NCBI GenBank assembly: GCA_050246875.1
Contig: JBFWVF010000005.1
Coordinates: forward strand, 62,001 to 126,000
Length of the DNA stretch: 64,000 bases
Source of the DNA: SHWB01 sp050246875
Lineage (GTDB): Bacteria > Pseudomonadota > Alphaproteobacteria > UBA6615
Direction: 5' to 3'
In this document: one piece after another, positions 53,869 through 62,972 of the stretch
How the letters are laid out: each line of letters opens with the position of its first letter
How positions within the stretch are numbered: the first letter of the stretch is position 1
Translations under genes and position numbers: made by a program
The notes under the pieces: generated by a model
Told to the model about the DNA's origin: nothing
What the model saw: only the letters and a program-made list of their open reading frames with translations
Database searches by the model: none

Positions 53869-54885
53869 ATGCGCTTTTCAGTGTGGGTTGCCGCGTCGCT
53901 GGCGGCCGTTGCGATGGCCGCTCCGGCGGCTGCCGAGCCGGTCAAGATCCGGATCGGCTGGAACCAGGCCCCCGGCCATATGGCCTCGATGACCTGGCAC
54001 GACCCCAAGGCGCCGTACCTGAAGAACTACGGCAAGACCTACATCGCCGAGCCGCTGCGCTTCCAGGGCACAGGCCACCAGGTGACGGCCATCGCGGCCG
54101 ACCAGGTCGACATCGCCGCCGTCTCGGTGGGCGGTCTCGTGGCGATGGTGAAGAACGCCGGCGTACACGCGCAGGCGATCGCCGACGTGCTGAGCGATCC
54201 GTGCGACGGCAAGGCGTTCACGCAGCCGTTCTATGCGCGCAAGGACTCAGGCATCAACACGCTGGCCGACCTGAAGGGCAAGCGCATCGCCATCAACTCG
54301 CGCGGCTCCGCCCACGACATGATGGTCGCCGGCGCCCTGCGCCAGGGCAAGGTCGCCGACGCCGACGTGACGCGCGTCGAGATGCAGTTCGGCGCCATGG
54401 TGCCGTTCCTCAAGGAAGGCAAGGTCGATGTCGGCGGCTACCTGCCGCAGTTCGTGCCGGCGGTGGCCAGCGACCCGAACCTCAAGCTGCTGTTCACCTC
54501 GTGCGACTCGCTGGGGCCGACCGCGACGGTCATCCTCGTGGCGAAGAAGGACTTCATCGCCAAGAACCGCGCCGCGCTGGTCGACATGATGGCCGATCAC
54601 ATGGCCGCCGTGCGCTGGTTCTACGATCCGAAGAACCGCGACAAGATGATCCAGACGGTCGTCGATGTGACCAAGGGCAAGCCCGAGGACTTCAAGGACT
54701 ACGTCTTCACCGACGCAGACTTCTACCGCAACCGCGACCTCTTCATCGATCCGAAGACGATCCAGAACACCATCGACAAGTCCGCCGAACTGGGCGCCAT
54801 CAAGGAAGGCCTGACGATCATGCCGGAGTATGTCGACATGACCGTCATCGCCGACGCCAAGAAGAAGCTCGAAGGCAAGATGTAG
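53869..54885 (+). CDS. NitT/TauT-type ABC importer, substrate-binding protein
   Basis: A 338-residue periplasmic binding protein with a signal peptide (about 1-22, ending PAAAEPV). Body of the NMT1/SsuA-like family (RIGWNQAPGHM; ADQVDIAAVSVGGLVAM; LADLKGKRIAINSRGSAHD). Two Cys (SDPCDGKAF and FTSCDSLG) may form a disulfide. Strong GGGAGGACGAAACA leader. First gene of the importer operon; a stable hairpin follows it. Substrate unknown. Confidence 0.85.
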   Translation: MRFSVWVAASLAAVAMAAPAAAEPVKIRIGWNQAPGHMASMTWHDPKAPYLKNYGKTYIAEPLRFQGTGHQVTAIAADQVDIAAVSVGGLVAMVKNAGVHAQAIADVLSDPCDGKAFTQPFYARKDSGINTLADLKGKRIAINSRGSAHDMMVAGALRQGKVADADVTRVEMQFGAMVPFLKEGKVDVGGYLPQFVPAVASDPNLKLLFTSCDSLGPTATVILVAKKDFIAKNRAALVDMMADHMAAVRWFYDPKNRDKMIQTVVDVTKGKPEDFKDYVFTDADFYRNRDLFIDPKTIQNTIDKSAELGAIKEGLTIMPEYVDMTVIADAKKKLEGKM

Positions 54886-54891
54886 CGGCGT

Positions 54892-54923
54892 GCGCCGGCC
54901 GTTTCCGCGGGAACGGCCGGCGC
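54892..54923 (+). terminator. Intercistronic hairpin after the binding-protein gene
   Basis: A 12-bp GC-rich stem (GCGCCGGCCGTT with its complement) and 8-base loop, 6 bases after the stop codon, with no U run. Such hairpins between binding-protein and ATPase genes typically stabilise the 5' mRNA or cause partial termination, giving more binding protein than ATPase. Confidence 0.6.
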
Positions 54924-54965
54924 CCCCGTCTCGTTGGGTTCGTCGAGAGGAGCGTCGCGTACGCC

Positions 54966-55748
54966 ATGGCGGTCACGAACATCACCATCGAACAGGTTTC
55001 GCACACCTACCGGCCGCCGAAGCGCGAGCCGGTCGTTGCGCTCGCCGACGTTTCGCTCGAGGTCAAGGACAAGGAGTTCGTCGCCCTGCTGGGCCCGTCG
55101 GGCTGCGGCAAGAGCACGCTGCTCTACATGATCGGCGGCTTCCTGCCGATCGAGGACGGGCGCATACGCGTCGGCGACGCGCCGGTGATCGGCCCGGGGC
55201 CGGAACGTGGCATCGTCTTCCAGCATTTCGCGCTGTTTCCCTGGAAGACCGTCAAGGACAATGTCCTCTACGGGCTGGAAAAGGCGCGGCTGCCCAAGGC
55301 CGAGCGCGAGCAGCGCGCCCAGTACTGCATCGACATGGTGCAGCTCACCGGCTTCGAGAACAGCTTTCCCTCGCAGCTGTCGGGCGGCATGAAGCAGCGT
55401 GCGGCGATCGCCCGCACGCTGGCGGTCGACCCGGCGATCCTGCTGATGGACGAGCCGTTCGGCGCGCTCGACGCGCAGACGCGCACGCTGATGCAGGACG
55501 AATTGCGTTCGATCATGCGGCAGACGCCGAAGACGGTGATCTTCGTCACGCATGACGTGCAGGAAGCGGTGCGTCTCGCCGACCGGGTCGCCGTCATGTC
55601 GCGCCGGCCGGGGCGCATCAAGGAAGTCGTCGATCTGCCGGGCCGGCGCGACGAAGGCTTCACCAGATCGGCGGCCTTCCTGGAAATGGTCGAATACCTG
55701 TGGGGTCTCATTCGCGAGGAAGCGTCCGACGCCGTCACGGAGCACTGA
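54966..55748 (+). CDS. NitT/TauT-type ABC importer, ATP-binding protein
   Basis: A 260-residue ATPase: Walker A GPSGCGKST (43-51), Q-loop VFQHFALFPWKTV, signature LSGGMKQR, Walker B ILLMDEPFGALD, His switch in FVTHDVQEAV. This matches SsuB/TauB/NrtD-type ATPases. Separated by 80 bases from the binding-protein gene and by 2 bases from the first permease. Confidence 0.92.
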   Translation: MAVTNITIEQVSHTYRPPKREPVVALADVSLEVKDKEFVALLGPSGCGKSTLLYMIGGFLPIEDGRIRVGDAPVIGPGPERGIVFQHFALFPWKTVKDNVLYGLEKARLPKAEREQRAQYCIDMVQLTGFENSFPSQLSGGMKQRAAIARTLAVDPAILLMDEPFGALDAQTRTLMQDELRSIMRQTPKTVIFVTHDVQEAVRLADRVAVMSRRPGRIKEVVDLPGRRDEGFTRSAAFLEMVEYLWGLIREEASDAVTEH

Positions 55749-55750
55749 CC

Positions 55751-56506
55751 ATGAGCGCCAGCTTCATAGGAACGTCGATCCGCTATCTGCCGATCCTGCT
55801 GATCGCCATCGTCTGGGAATTGCTGCCGGCGCTCGGTATCGTCTCCGAAACGCTGCTGCCGCCGATGACGACGATCGCCGCCGATTTCTTCCGCATGCTG
55901 GGCGATGCGGAGATTTATCAGCACGCCGGATCGTCGCTCTTCCGCGCGTTGTCGGGCCTCGCCATCGCCATCGTCTTCGGCGTCGCGGCCGGTGTCCTGA
56001 TGGCGTGGTACCGGCCGGTGCGGGTGGTGCTCAACCCGATCGTGCAGCTCTTCTACCCCATGCCCAAGTCGGCCCTGATCCCGGTGATGATCATCTGGCT
56101 CGGCATTGGCTCGGCCTCGAAGATCGTGCTGATCTTCCTCGGCTGCATGCTGCCGGTCATCATCAGTGCCTACAACGGCGCGCGCGGTGTCGAGCAGGTC
56201 TACGTCTGGTCGGCGCGCTCGCTCGGCGCAAAGCCGCGCGAAGTGCTGTGGGAGATCGTGCTGCCGGCGGCCATGCCGCAGATCCTCAACGGCATCCGCA
56301 CGTCGCTCGCCATCTGCTTCGTGCTGCTGGTGTCGTCTGAACTGCTGATCTCGCAGCAGGGCCTCGGCTACCTGATCGGCATCCTCGGCGACAACGGCAT
56401 CTATCCGGCGATGTTCGCGGTCATCTTCATGGTCGTCGCCATGGGCTTCTTCGCCGACCGCATCTATCTGTTCGTCAGCAAGCGGGTGCTGTCATGGCTC
56501 GAGTAG
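55751..56506 (+). CDS. NitT/TauT-type ABC importer, permease 1
   Basis: A 251-residue BPD_transp_1 permease with six helices; EAA loop around WSARSLGAKPREVLWEIVLP (about 154-173). Start ATG 55751 follows the ATPase stop at once; its end overlaps permease 2 by 13 bases. Confidence 0.92.
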   Translation: MSASFIGTSIRYLPILLIAIVWELLPALGIVSETLLPPMTTIAADFFRMLGDAEIYQHAGSSLFRALSGLAIAIVFGVAAGVLMAWYRPVRVVLNPIVQLFYPMPKSALIPVMIIWLGIGSASKIVLIFLGCMLPVIISAYNGARGVEQVYVWSARSLGAKPREVLWEIVLPAAMPQILNGIRTSLAICFVLLVSSELLISQQGLGYLIGILGDNGIYPAMFAVIFMVVAMGFFADRIYLFVSKRVLSWLE

Positions 56507-57339
56507 ACGAGGCCGCCCGCGTCGTCGCCGCACGGGCCGCGGAGCCGCGCCTGCTGGCGAATGCGGGCGAGATCGCGCTCAAGGGCCTGACCAGTCTCGG
56601 CTCCATCGTCGTCCTGCTGGTGGCGTGGGAACTGCTGGCCCGCTCGGGCACGTTCACGCCGTTCCTGCTGCCGAAGTTCACCGCCGTGGTCGAGCGAATC
56701 GCCACTGACATGGCGAGCGGCCTGTGGTTCGCCAGCATCGGCGAGACGCTGTACCGCGCCATCGTCGGTTTCCTCTGCGCCGTGGTGGTCGGCGTGCCGC
56801 TGGGCATCCTGATGGCCCGGCGGATGTCGATTCGCTGGTTCTTCGATCCGGTCGTCTCGGTCGGCTTTCCGGCGCCAAAGATCGCCTTCCTGCCGATCTT
56901 CATCCTCTGGTTCGACCTGTTCGACACCTCGAAGATCCTGATGATCGCCTTCAACGCGATCTTCCCCATCGTCGCTGCGACCTGGGCCGGTACCTTCACC
57001 GTCGACAAGCATTTCATCTGGTCGGCCCGCTCGCTCGGTGCCTCGGAGCGCGAATTGCTCAACGAGGTCATCCTGCCGGCCGCCTCGCCGCAGATCCTGA
57101 CCGGGCTGCAGATCGCCCTGCCGATCTCCCTCATCGTCGCCATCGTTGTGGAGTTCCTGATGGGCGGCAACGGGCTCGGCGGCATGATGATCGAGGCCCA
57201 GCGCTTCGGCGATTCGACCGGCGTCTTCGCCGGCATCGTATCCATTGCCTGCGCCGGCATGATCCTGATCAAGACGCTGGAATACATCCGGCGGCGCCTG
57301 CTGTCGTGGCATCCGGAGACCGAGGCGGCGACGGCCTGA
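56494..57339 (+). CDS. NitT/TauT-type ABC importer, permease 2
   Basis: A 281-residue BPD_transp_1 permease with an N-terminal extension (about 25 residues) before the first helix and EAA loop WSARSLGASERELLNEVILP (about 176-195). Two different permeases suggest a heterodimeric channel, whereas most family members use a homodimer. Confidence 0.92.
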   Translation: MARVDEAARVVAARAAEPRLLANAGEIALKGLTSLGSIVVLLVAWELLARSGTFTPFLLPKFTAVVERIATDMASGLWFASIGETLYRAIVGFLCAVVVGVPLGILMARRMSIRWFFDPVVSVGFPAPKIAFLPIFILWFDLFDTSKILMIAFNAIFPIVAATWAGTFTVDKHFIWSARSLGASERELLNEVILPAASPQILTGLQIALPISLIVAIVVEFLMGGNGLGGMMIEAQRFGDSTGVFAGIVSIACAGMILIKTLEYIRRRLLSWHPETEAATA

Positions 57340-57432
57340 CGCCGGTTTCGGCCCGCGAGACAATCCGCGAGTGAGGCGGCATGGCGCGTCGCGGCCTGCT
57401 AGGCTGCGACCGGCGCTGCCGAGGAGGATGGG

Positions 57433-57762
57433 ATGTCGCTCAAGCTCGTCGAGAAGACAAGGGAACTCACGCCCGATCTGCCGATGGCGAAGTGGGATGT
57501 GCTGGTCGACGACGACCGCACCCGCATCACGCAGTTCGTGCTGCAGCCGGGCGAGCAGGTCGGCTGGCACCGTCACGAGTACGACTACGTCACCATCCAG
57601 CAGTCGCACGGCACCCTGCACATCGACGCCTCGGATGGCCGCTCCTTCGACATCCACTACCAGCCCGGCAAGGCGGTGTCGGTGAAGGCGCCCTTCGAGC
57701 ACAACGCCATCAACACCGGCGACGTCGAGATCCGCGTGCTGGAGATCGAATACAAGACCTAG
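57433..57762 (+). CDS. Small cupin-domain protein
   Basis: A 109-residue single-domain cupin: QPGEQVGWHRHEYDYVTIQQ carries the first motif (two His and an acidic residue), KAPFEHNAINTGDVEIRVLE the second His. Cytoplasmic (no signal peptide). Lies between the importer and the CocE-type hydrolase and is probably part of the same unit, perhaps an isomerase or binding protein for the imported compound. Confidence 0.85.
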   Translation: MSLKLVEKTRELTPDLPMAKWDVLVDDDRTRITQFVLQPGEQVGWHRHEYDYVTIQQSHGTLHIDASDGRSFDIHYQPGKAVSVKAPFEHNAINTGDVEIRVLEIEYKT

Positions 57763-57781
57763 CCGGCGGCGGGGAGGCACG

Positions 57782-59554
57782 GTGAACGACAGCACGGGGA
57801 GCAACCTCTTCCGTTCCGAGGTGCGCGAGGGCATGCGCATCGACTGGGACGTGCCGCTCGAGATGGACGACGGCAACGTGCTGCGGGCCAACGTCTACCG
57901 GCCGGACGCACCGGGCCGTTATCCCGTCATCCTGTCGCACGGGCCCTACGGCAAGGACCTCGCCTGGCAGGACGGCTATTCGAGCACCTGGAAGCTGTTC
58001 TCCGAGGCGCACCCCGAGGCGCTGGCGGCCTCGTCCAACATCCACCAGTCGTGGGAGACGGTGGACCCCGAGCTGTGGGTGGCGGACGGCTATGTCTGCA
58101 TCCGCGTCGACAGCCGTGGCGCCGGCCGCTCGCCGGGCCTTCTCGAACTGCGCGACAGGCGCGAGATCGCCGACTTCGCCGCCTGCATCGAATGGGCGGC
58201 CGCGCAGCCCTGGTCGAACGGCAAGGTCGGCCTCAACGGCATTTCCTACTACGCCATCGCGCAGTGGTTCGTCGCCGCGCTGGCGCCGAAGGGCCTCGCC
58301 GCCATGTGCGCCTGGGAGGGCTCGAACGACTACTACCGGGAATCGACGCACCAGGGCGGCATCCTCTGCACCTTCGCCACCAACTGGTACGACCGGCAGG
58401 TCAAGTCGGTGCAGCATGGGTACGGCACGCGCGGCCGCAAGAGCCGCGTGCACGGCGAATGGGTCGGCGGGCCGGAGACGCTGAGCGACGAGGAGCTGGC
58501 GCGCAACCGCGTTGACCTCGGCCGCGAGGTCCGCACCCGGCCGCTCATCGACGACTGGTACCGCGAACGCATCGCCGACATGTCGAAGGTGAGGACGCCG
58601 TTCCTCTCGGCCGCCAACTGGGGCGGGCAGGGGCTGCATCCGCGCGGCAACTTCAACGCCTTCATGCACGCCGCTACGCCAGACAAGTGGCTGGAGGCGC
58701 ACGGCCTCGAACACTGGACAGAGTTCTACACGCCGTATGGCGTCGAACTGCAGAAGCGCTTTTTCGGCCATTTCCTCAAGGGCGAGGACACCGGCTGGGA
58801 CCGGCAGCCGCGCGTGCAGCTCAAGGTGCGCCACGCCGACGAGACCTTCGTCGTGCGCGGCGAGGACGAGTGGCCGCTGGCCCGCACGCAGTGGACGAAG
58901 GTCTTTCTCGATCCGGCCCACATGGCGCTGGGCGCCGCGCCGCCGGCCGCGGCGGCCAGCCATGCCTATGACGGCTTCGGCGACGGCGCGACCTTCCTGC
59001 TGCCGCCGTGGGAGCGGGAGGTCGAACTGACCGGCCCGATGGCGGCAAAGCTGTTCGTCTCCTCGGCCACCGAGGACGCCGACCTGTTCCTCGTCGTCCG
59101 CCTGTTCGCGCCGGACCTGCGCGAGGTGACGTTCAAGGGCACCATCGACCCGCACACGCCGCTGGCGCAGGGCTGGCTGCGCGCCTCGCACCGCAAGCTC
59201 GACCCGGCCCGCAGCACGCCATGGCAGCCCTGGCACACCCATGACGAGGTGTGGAAGCTGACGCCGGGCCAGATCTACGAACTCGACATCGAGATCTGGC
59301 CGACCTGCATCGTCGTGCCGCCGGGCTGGCGCATCGGCCTCACCGTGCGCGGCAAGGACTATGTCTGGCCTGGCGCCGAAACGGGCGGCCCGACCCTCAA
59401 CAACTTCGCCAAGCCGCTGACCGGCTGCGGCCCCTTCCTGCACGACGACCCCGAGGACCGTCCGGAAGCGGTGTTCGGCGGCAAGGTGATGCTGCACGCC
59501 GGCCCGCGCCACCCCTCCCACCTGCTCCTGCCGGTGGTGCCGCCAAAGGGGTAG
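57782..59554 (+). CDS. CocE/NonD-family alpha/beta hydrolase (X-Pro dipeptidyl-peptidase S15 type)
   Basis: A 590-residue hydrolase with the S15 peptidase/CocE fold: DWDVPLEMDDGNVLRANVYRP at the start, nucleophile in LNGISYYAIAQW (Ser about 160), and a C-terminal jelly-roll domain (about 390-585; LTVRGKDYVWPG). Relatives hydrolyse esters (cocaine esterase) or acyl-amino acids. Start GTG 57782 with GGGGAGG before it. No signal peptide, so it probably acts in the cytoplasm on what the importer brings in. Substrate not known. Confidence 0.86.
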   Translation: MNDSTGSNLFRSEVREGMRIDWDVPLEMDDGNVLRANVYRPDAPGRYPVILSHGPYGKDLAWQDGYSSTWKLFSEAHPEALAASSNIHQSWETVDPELWVADGYVCIRVDSRGAGRSPGLLELRDRREIADFAACIEWAAAQPWSNGKVGLNGISYYAIAQWFVAALAPKGLAAMCAWEGSNDYYRESTHQGGILCTFATNWYDRQVKSVQHGYGTRGRKSRVHGEWVGGPETLSDEELARNRVDLGREVRTRPLIDDWYRERIADMSKVRTPFLSAANWGGQGLHPRGNFNAFMHAATPDKWLEAHGLEHWTEFYTPYGVELQKRFFGHFLKGEDTGWDRQPRVQLKVRHADETFVVRGEDEWPLARTQWTKVFLDPAHMALGAAPPAAAASHAYDGFGDGATFLLPPWEREVELTGPMAAKLFVSSATEDADLFLVVRLFAPDLREVTFKGTIDPHTPLAQGWLRASHRKLDPARSTPWQPWHTHDEVWKLTPGQIYELDIEIWPTCIVVPPGWRIGLTVRGKDYVWPGAETGGPTLNNFAKPLTGCGPFLHDDPEDRPEAVFGGKVMLHAGPRHPSHLLLPVVPPKG

Positions 59555-59583
59555 GGCGGGCAGGGCGCGGTGGATCGCCGGCC

Positions 59584-59612
59584 TTGCTTTTCCGGGCTTC
59601 AAGGGCTATCTC
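59584..59612 (+). promoter_or_regulatory. Candidate promoter of the rpsB operon
   Basis: TTGCTT (59584-59589), 17-base spacer, TATCTC (59607-59612), giving a leader of about 140 bases before rpsB. The leader contains GC-rich inverted repeats and could hold the S2-binding autoregulatory structure known for rpsB operons; no specific fold was established. Confidence 0.4.
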
Positions 59613-59759
59613 CCGCCCCGCACGGTGCCGGTTCGCCGGGATCGTGACTTCACACGCGGAAGTGCGGCCGGACGGGGAGACATCCCGCATCGGCCGCTCC
59701 GGTGTCCGGCGACGGACCGATCTTCCGCGGAGGCTCAACCGGAAAAGGACCGACGCCCC

Positions 59760-60599
59760 ATGGCGCTCCCGACGTTCACCATGCGTCAGCTCCTCGAAGC
59801 TGGCGTGCATTTCGGCCACCACACCCGCCGCTGGAACCCGCGCATGGCGCCGTATCTCTACGGCGTGCGCAACGGCATCCACATCATCGACCTGCAGCAG
59901 ACCGTGCCGATGCTCTATGCGGCCCTGCAGCAGGTGCGCGACGTCGCCGCCGGCGGCGGCCGCGTGCTGTTCGTCGGCACCAAGCGGGCGGCCAGCGAGA
60001 TCGTGGCGACCTCGGCCCAGCAGTGCGGCCAGCACTTCGTCAACCACCGCTGGCTCGGCGGCATGCTGACCAACTGGAAGACCATTTCGCAGTCGATCCG
60101 CACGCTCAAGACGCTCGACGAGCAGATCATGGGCGAGGCCGGCGCCGGCCTCACCAAGAAGGAACTGCTCAACATGACGCGCTGGCGCGACAAGCTGCAG
60201 CTTGCGCTGGGCGGCATCCGCGAGATGGGCGGTCGGCCCGACCTGATCGTCGTCATCGACACCAACAAGGAAGAGATCGCCATCCAGGAGGCCGTGAAGC
60301 TCGGCATCCCGGTCGTCGCGGTCTGCGATTCGAACTCCAACCCGCAGGGGGTCAATTTCCCCATTCCGGGCAATGACGACGCCATGCGCGCCATCCAGCT
60401 CTACTGCGACCTGTTCTCGGCCGCCGTCCTCGACGGCCTGCAGGCGGAACTGGCGGCGACGGGCGCCGACCTTGGCGAGGCCGAGGCGCCGGCGGCCGAG
60501 ACGCTCGGCGAGGCGGCACCGGCCGAGGCTGCCGCGGAGGAGCCCGCCGCGACCATGGCCGAGGCGGCCGGAGAGGTCACCGGCTCGGCCGCGGCGTAG
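59760..60599 (+). CDS. rpsB: 30S ribosomal protein S2
   Basis: A 279-residue S2 protein (LEAGVHFGHHTRRWNPRMAP; RWLGGMLTNWKTI; DTNKEEIAIQEA; VCDSNSNPQGVNFPIPGNDD). The C-terminal 45 residues are an Ala/Glu-rich extension, common in alphaproteobacterial S2. ATG 59760 is the conserved start (MALPTFTMRQL). Confidence 0.98.
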   Translation: MALPTFTMRQLLEAGVHFGHHTRRWNPRMAPYLYGVRNGIHIIDLQQTVPMLYAALQQVRDVAAGGGRVLFVGTKRAASEIVATSAQQCGQHFVNHRWLGGMLTNWKTISQSIRTLKTLDEQIMGEAGAGLTKKELLNMTRWRDKLQLALGGIREMGGRPDLIVVIDTNKEEIAIQEAVKLGIPVVAVCDSNSNPQGVNFPIPGNDDAMRAIQLYCDLFSAAVLDGLQAELAATGADLGEAEAPAAETLGEAAPAEAAAEEPAATMAEAAGEVTGSAAA

Positions 60600-60658
60600 G
60601 CCGTCATTATTCTGTCATTGCAAAGCATTAGTCGGATATCCGAAGACGGAGAACGAGC

Positions 60659-61582
60659 ATGGCTGAGATTACCGCCGCAGCCGTGAAGGAGCTGCGCGAG
60701 CGGTCCGGCGCGGGCATGATGGACTGCAAGAAGGCGCTGGAGGCCACCAACGGCGACGCCGAGGCGGCGTTCGACCACCTGCGCAAGCTGGGTCAGGCAG
60801 CGGCGGCCAAGAAGGCCACCCGCGCCGCCGCCGAGGGCCTCGTCGCGGTACGCGCCGAGGGGCCGAAGGGCGTCCTCGTGGAGGTCAATTCCGAGACCGA
60901 CTTCGTCGCCCGCAACGAGACTTTCCAGGGCTTCGTCGACACCGTCGCCGGGCTCGCCCTCAAGGTCGACGGCGACGTCGAGAAGCTGCGCGCGATGGCC
61001 TATCCGGGCAGCGGCCGCACGGTCGCCGACGAGGTGGCAGCGCTGGTCGGCTCGATCGGCGAAAACATCAACCTGCGCCGTTCGACCGCGCTGGCTGTCA
61101 AGGAAGGCGTCGTCGCCGGCTACGTGCACAACCAGGTCGTGCCCGGGATGGGCAAGATCGGCGTGCTGGTCGGCCTCGAATCCGCCGGCAACGCCGACAA
61201 GCTCGGCGCGCTCGGCCGGCAGATCGCCATGCACGTCGCCGCCGCCCAGCCGCAATTCGTCTCGGTCGACAAGGTCGACCAGGCCTCGCTGGAGCGCGAG
61301 CGCGCGGTGCTGACCGAGCAGGCGCGCGCCTCCGGCCGCCCCGAAGAGATCATCGCCAAGATGGTCGAGGGGCGGCTGCGCAAGTACTACGAGGATGTGG
61401 TGCTGCTTGAGCAGGTGTGGGTGATCGACGGCGAGACGCGCGTCTCGAAGGTCATCGAGCAGGCGGCGAAGGACGTCGGCGCGCCGGTGAGGCTCACCGG
61501 CTTCGTGCGCTTCCTCGTCGGCGAGGGCGTCGATCGCCGCAGCGACGATTTCGCGGCCGAGGTGGCCCGCCTGACCGCCTGA
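60659..61582 (+). CDS. tsf: Translation elongation factor Ts
   Basis: A 307-residue EF-Ts: N-terminal UBA-like region (KELRERSGAGMMDCKKALE), the EF-Tu-contacting TDFVARNE motif (about 80-87) and the VRFLVGEG C-terminal element. Nucleotide exchange factor for EF-Tu. Follows rpsB by 59 bases, as in nearly all bacteria. Confidence 0.98.
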   Translation: MAEITAAAVKELRERSGAGMMDCKKALEATNGDAEAAFDHLRKLGQAAAAKKATRAAAEGLVAVRAEGPKGVLVEVNSETDFVARNETFQGFVDTVAGLALKVDGDVEKLRAMAYPGSGRTVADEVAALVGSIGENINLRRSTALAVKEGVVAGYVHNQVVPGMGKIGVLVGLESAGNADKLGALGRQIAMHVAAAQPQFVSVDKVDQASLERERAVLTEQARASGRPEEIIAKMVEGRLRKYYEDVVLLEQVWVIDGETRVSKVIEQAAKDVGAPVRLTGFVRFLVGEGVDRRSDDFAAEVARLTA

Positions 61583-61590
61583 GCCGGATG

Positions 61591-61613
61591 CCGCCGGGCG
61601 CCTTGCCCGGCGG
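61591..61613 (+). terminator. Hairpin after tsf
   Basis: A 9-bp stem CCGCCGGGC/GCCCGGCGG with 5-base loop, 8 bases after the tsf stop. No U run, so it is probably a partial terminator or processing site rather than a full stop, with pyrH read from the same or an additional transcript. Confidence 0.5.
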
Positions 61614-61670
61614 CGAATCGGCTATCATGCCGTGTTGCTGTTGCCCGCAACGCCCGCCACGGGGCGCACC

Positions 61671-62402
61671 ATGCCTGCCGAGCCGTCCTACCGCCGCGTT
61701 CTGCTGAAGATCTCCGGCGAAGTGCTTATGGGCGGCCGCGAATTCGGCCTCGACCCGGCAACCGTGAAACAGGTGGCCGGCGACGTGAAGGCGGTCGCCG
61801 CGCTGGGCGTGCAGGTCTGCCTCGTGATCGGCGGCGGCAACATCTTCCGCGGCATATCGGGCGCCGCCGAAGGCATGGAGCGGGCGAGCGCCGATTACAT
61901 GGGCATGCTCGCTACGGTCATCAATTCGCTGGCCCTGCAGAACGCCCTGGAGGCGGCGGGGGTGACGACCCGCGTGCTGTCGGCCATCCCCATGCAGACG
62001 GTGTGCGAGCCCTATATCCGCCGCCGCGCCATGCGGCACCTCGAGAAGGGCCGGGTGGTGATCTTCGCCGCCGGCACGGGCAACCCCTACTTCACGACGG
62101 ACACGGCGGCGGCGCTGCGCGCCTCGGAGATGGACTGCGACTGCCTGATGAAGGGCACCAAGGTCGACGGCGTCTACAGCGCCGACCCGATGAAGGATCC
62201 GGCGGCCGTGCGCTTCGAGCGGCTGAGCCACCACGAGGTGCTCACCCGCGACCTCAAGGTGATGGATGCGGCCGCGATAACGCTTTGCCGCGAAAACGAC
62301 ATACCGATACTGGTCTTTTCGATACAGAATGCGGGGGAGGCGGCCCGCGTGCTGCAAGGCAAGGGCCGCTTCACCCTCGTCGGAGGGAACGGACATGGCT
62401 GA
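61671..62402 (+). CDS. pyrH: UMP kinase
   Basis: A 243-residue amino-acid-kinase-fold UMP kinase: VLLKISGEVLMG, GGGNIFRG (nucleotide binding), LMKGTKVDGVYSADP and VMDAAAITLCRENDIPI. Phosphorylates UMP to UDP. The long upstream frame is ignored; ATG 61671. Overlaps frr by 8 bases. Confidence 0.97.
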   Translation: MPAEPSYRRVLLKISGEVLMGGREFGLDPATVKQVAGDVKAVAALGVQVCLVIGGGNIFRGISGAAEGMERASADYMGMLATVINSLALQNALEAAGVTTRVLSAIPMQTVCEPYIRRRAMRHLEKGRVVIFAAGTGNPYFTTDTAAALRASEMDCDCLMKGTKVDGVYSADPMKDPAAVRFERLSHHEVLTRDLKVMDAAAITLCRENDIPILVFSIQNAGEAARVLQGKGRFTLVGGNGHG

Positions 62403-62949
62403 AACGGCGACCGACGTGAAGCGCCGCATGGACGGCGCGATCGAGGCCCTGCGCCGGGAGTTCGGCGGGCTGCGGACGGGGCGCGCTTCGGCGGCGCTGC
62501 TGGAGCCGGTGAGCGTCTCGGCCTACGGCCAGGACATGCCGCTGACCCAGGTGGCGACGATCAACGTGCCCGAGCCGCGCATGATCGCCGTGCAGGTGTG
62601 GGACAAGGGCAACGTCAAGGCCGTCGAGAAGGCCATCCGCGAGTCCGCGCTCGGCCTCAATCCGCAGGTCGACGGCCAGCTCGTGCGCGTGCCGATCCCC
62701 GAACTGTCGCAGGAACGCCGCACCGAGCTGTCCAAGGTGGCGCACAAATATGCCGAGCAGGCCCGCATCGCCGTGCGCAACGTGCGGCGCGACGGCATGG
62801 ATGCCCTCAAGCGTCAGGAGCGCGACGGTGACATCTCGCAGGACATCCAGCGCGGGCGCAGCGACGAGATCCAGAAGCTGACGGACGCCCATATCGCCAG
62901 GATCGACGAGCTGCTGGCGGCCAAGGAAAAAGAAATCATGCAGGTGTGA
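62395..62949 (+). CDS. frr: Ribosome recycling factor
   Basis: A 184-residue RRF: FGGLRTGRASAALLEP near the start, PLTQVATINVPEPR, and the helical VRNVRRDG segment. Splits post-termination ribosomes with EF-G. ATG 62395 overlaps pyrH. Confidence 0.97.
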   Translation: MAETATDVKRRMDGAIEALRREFGGLRTGRASAALLEPVSVSAYGQDMPLTQVATINVPEPRMIAVQVWDKGNVKAVEKAIRESALGLNPQVDGQLVRVPIPELSQERRTELSKVAHKYAEQARIAVRNVRRDGMDALKRQERDGDISQDIQRGRSDEIQKLTDAHIARIDELLAAKEKEIMQV

Positions 62950-62972
62950 GCGGTCAGGGGGCGTTCCGGGGC

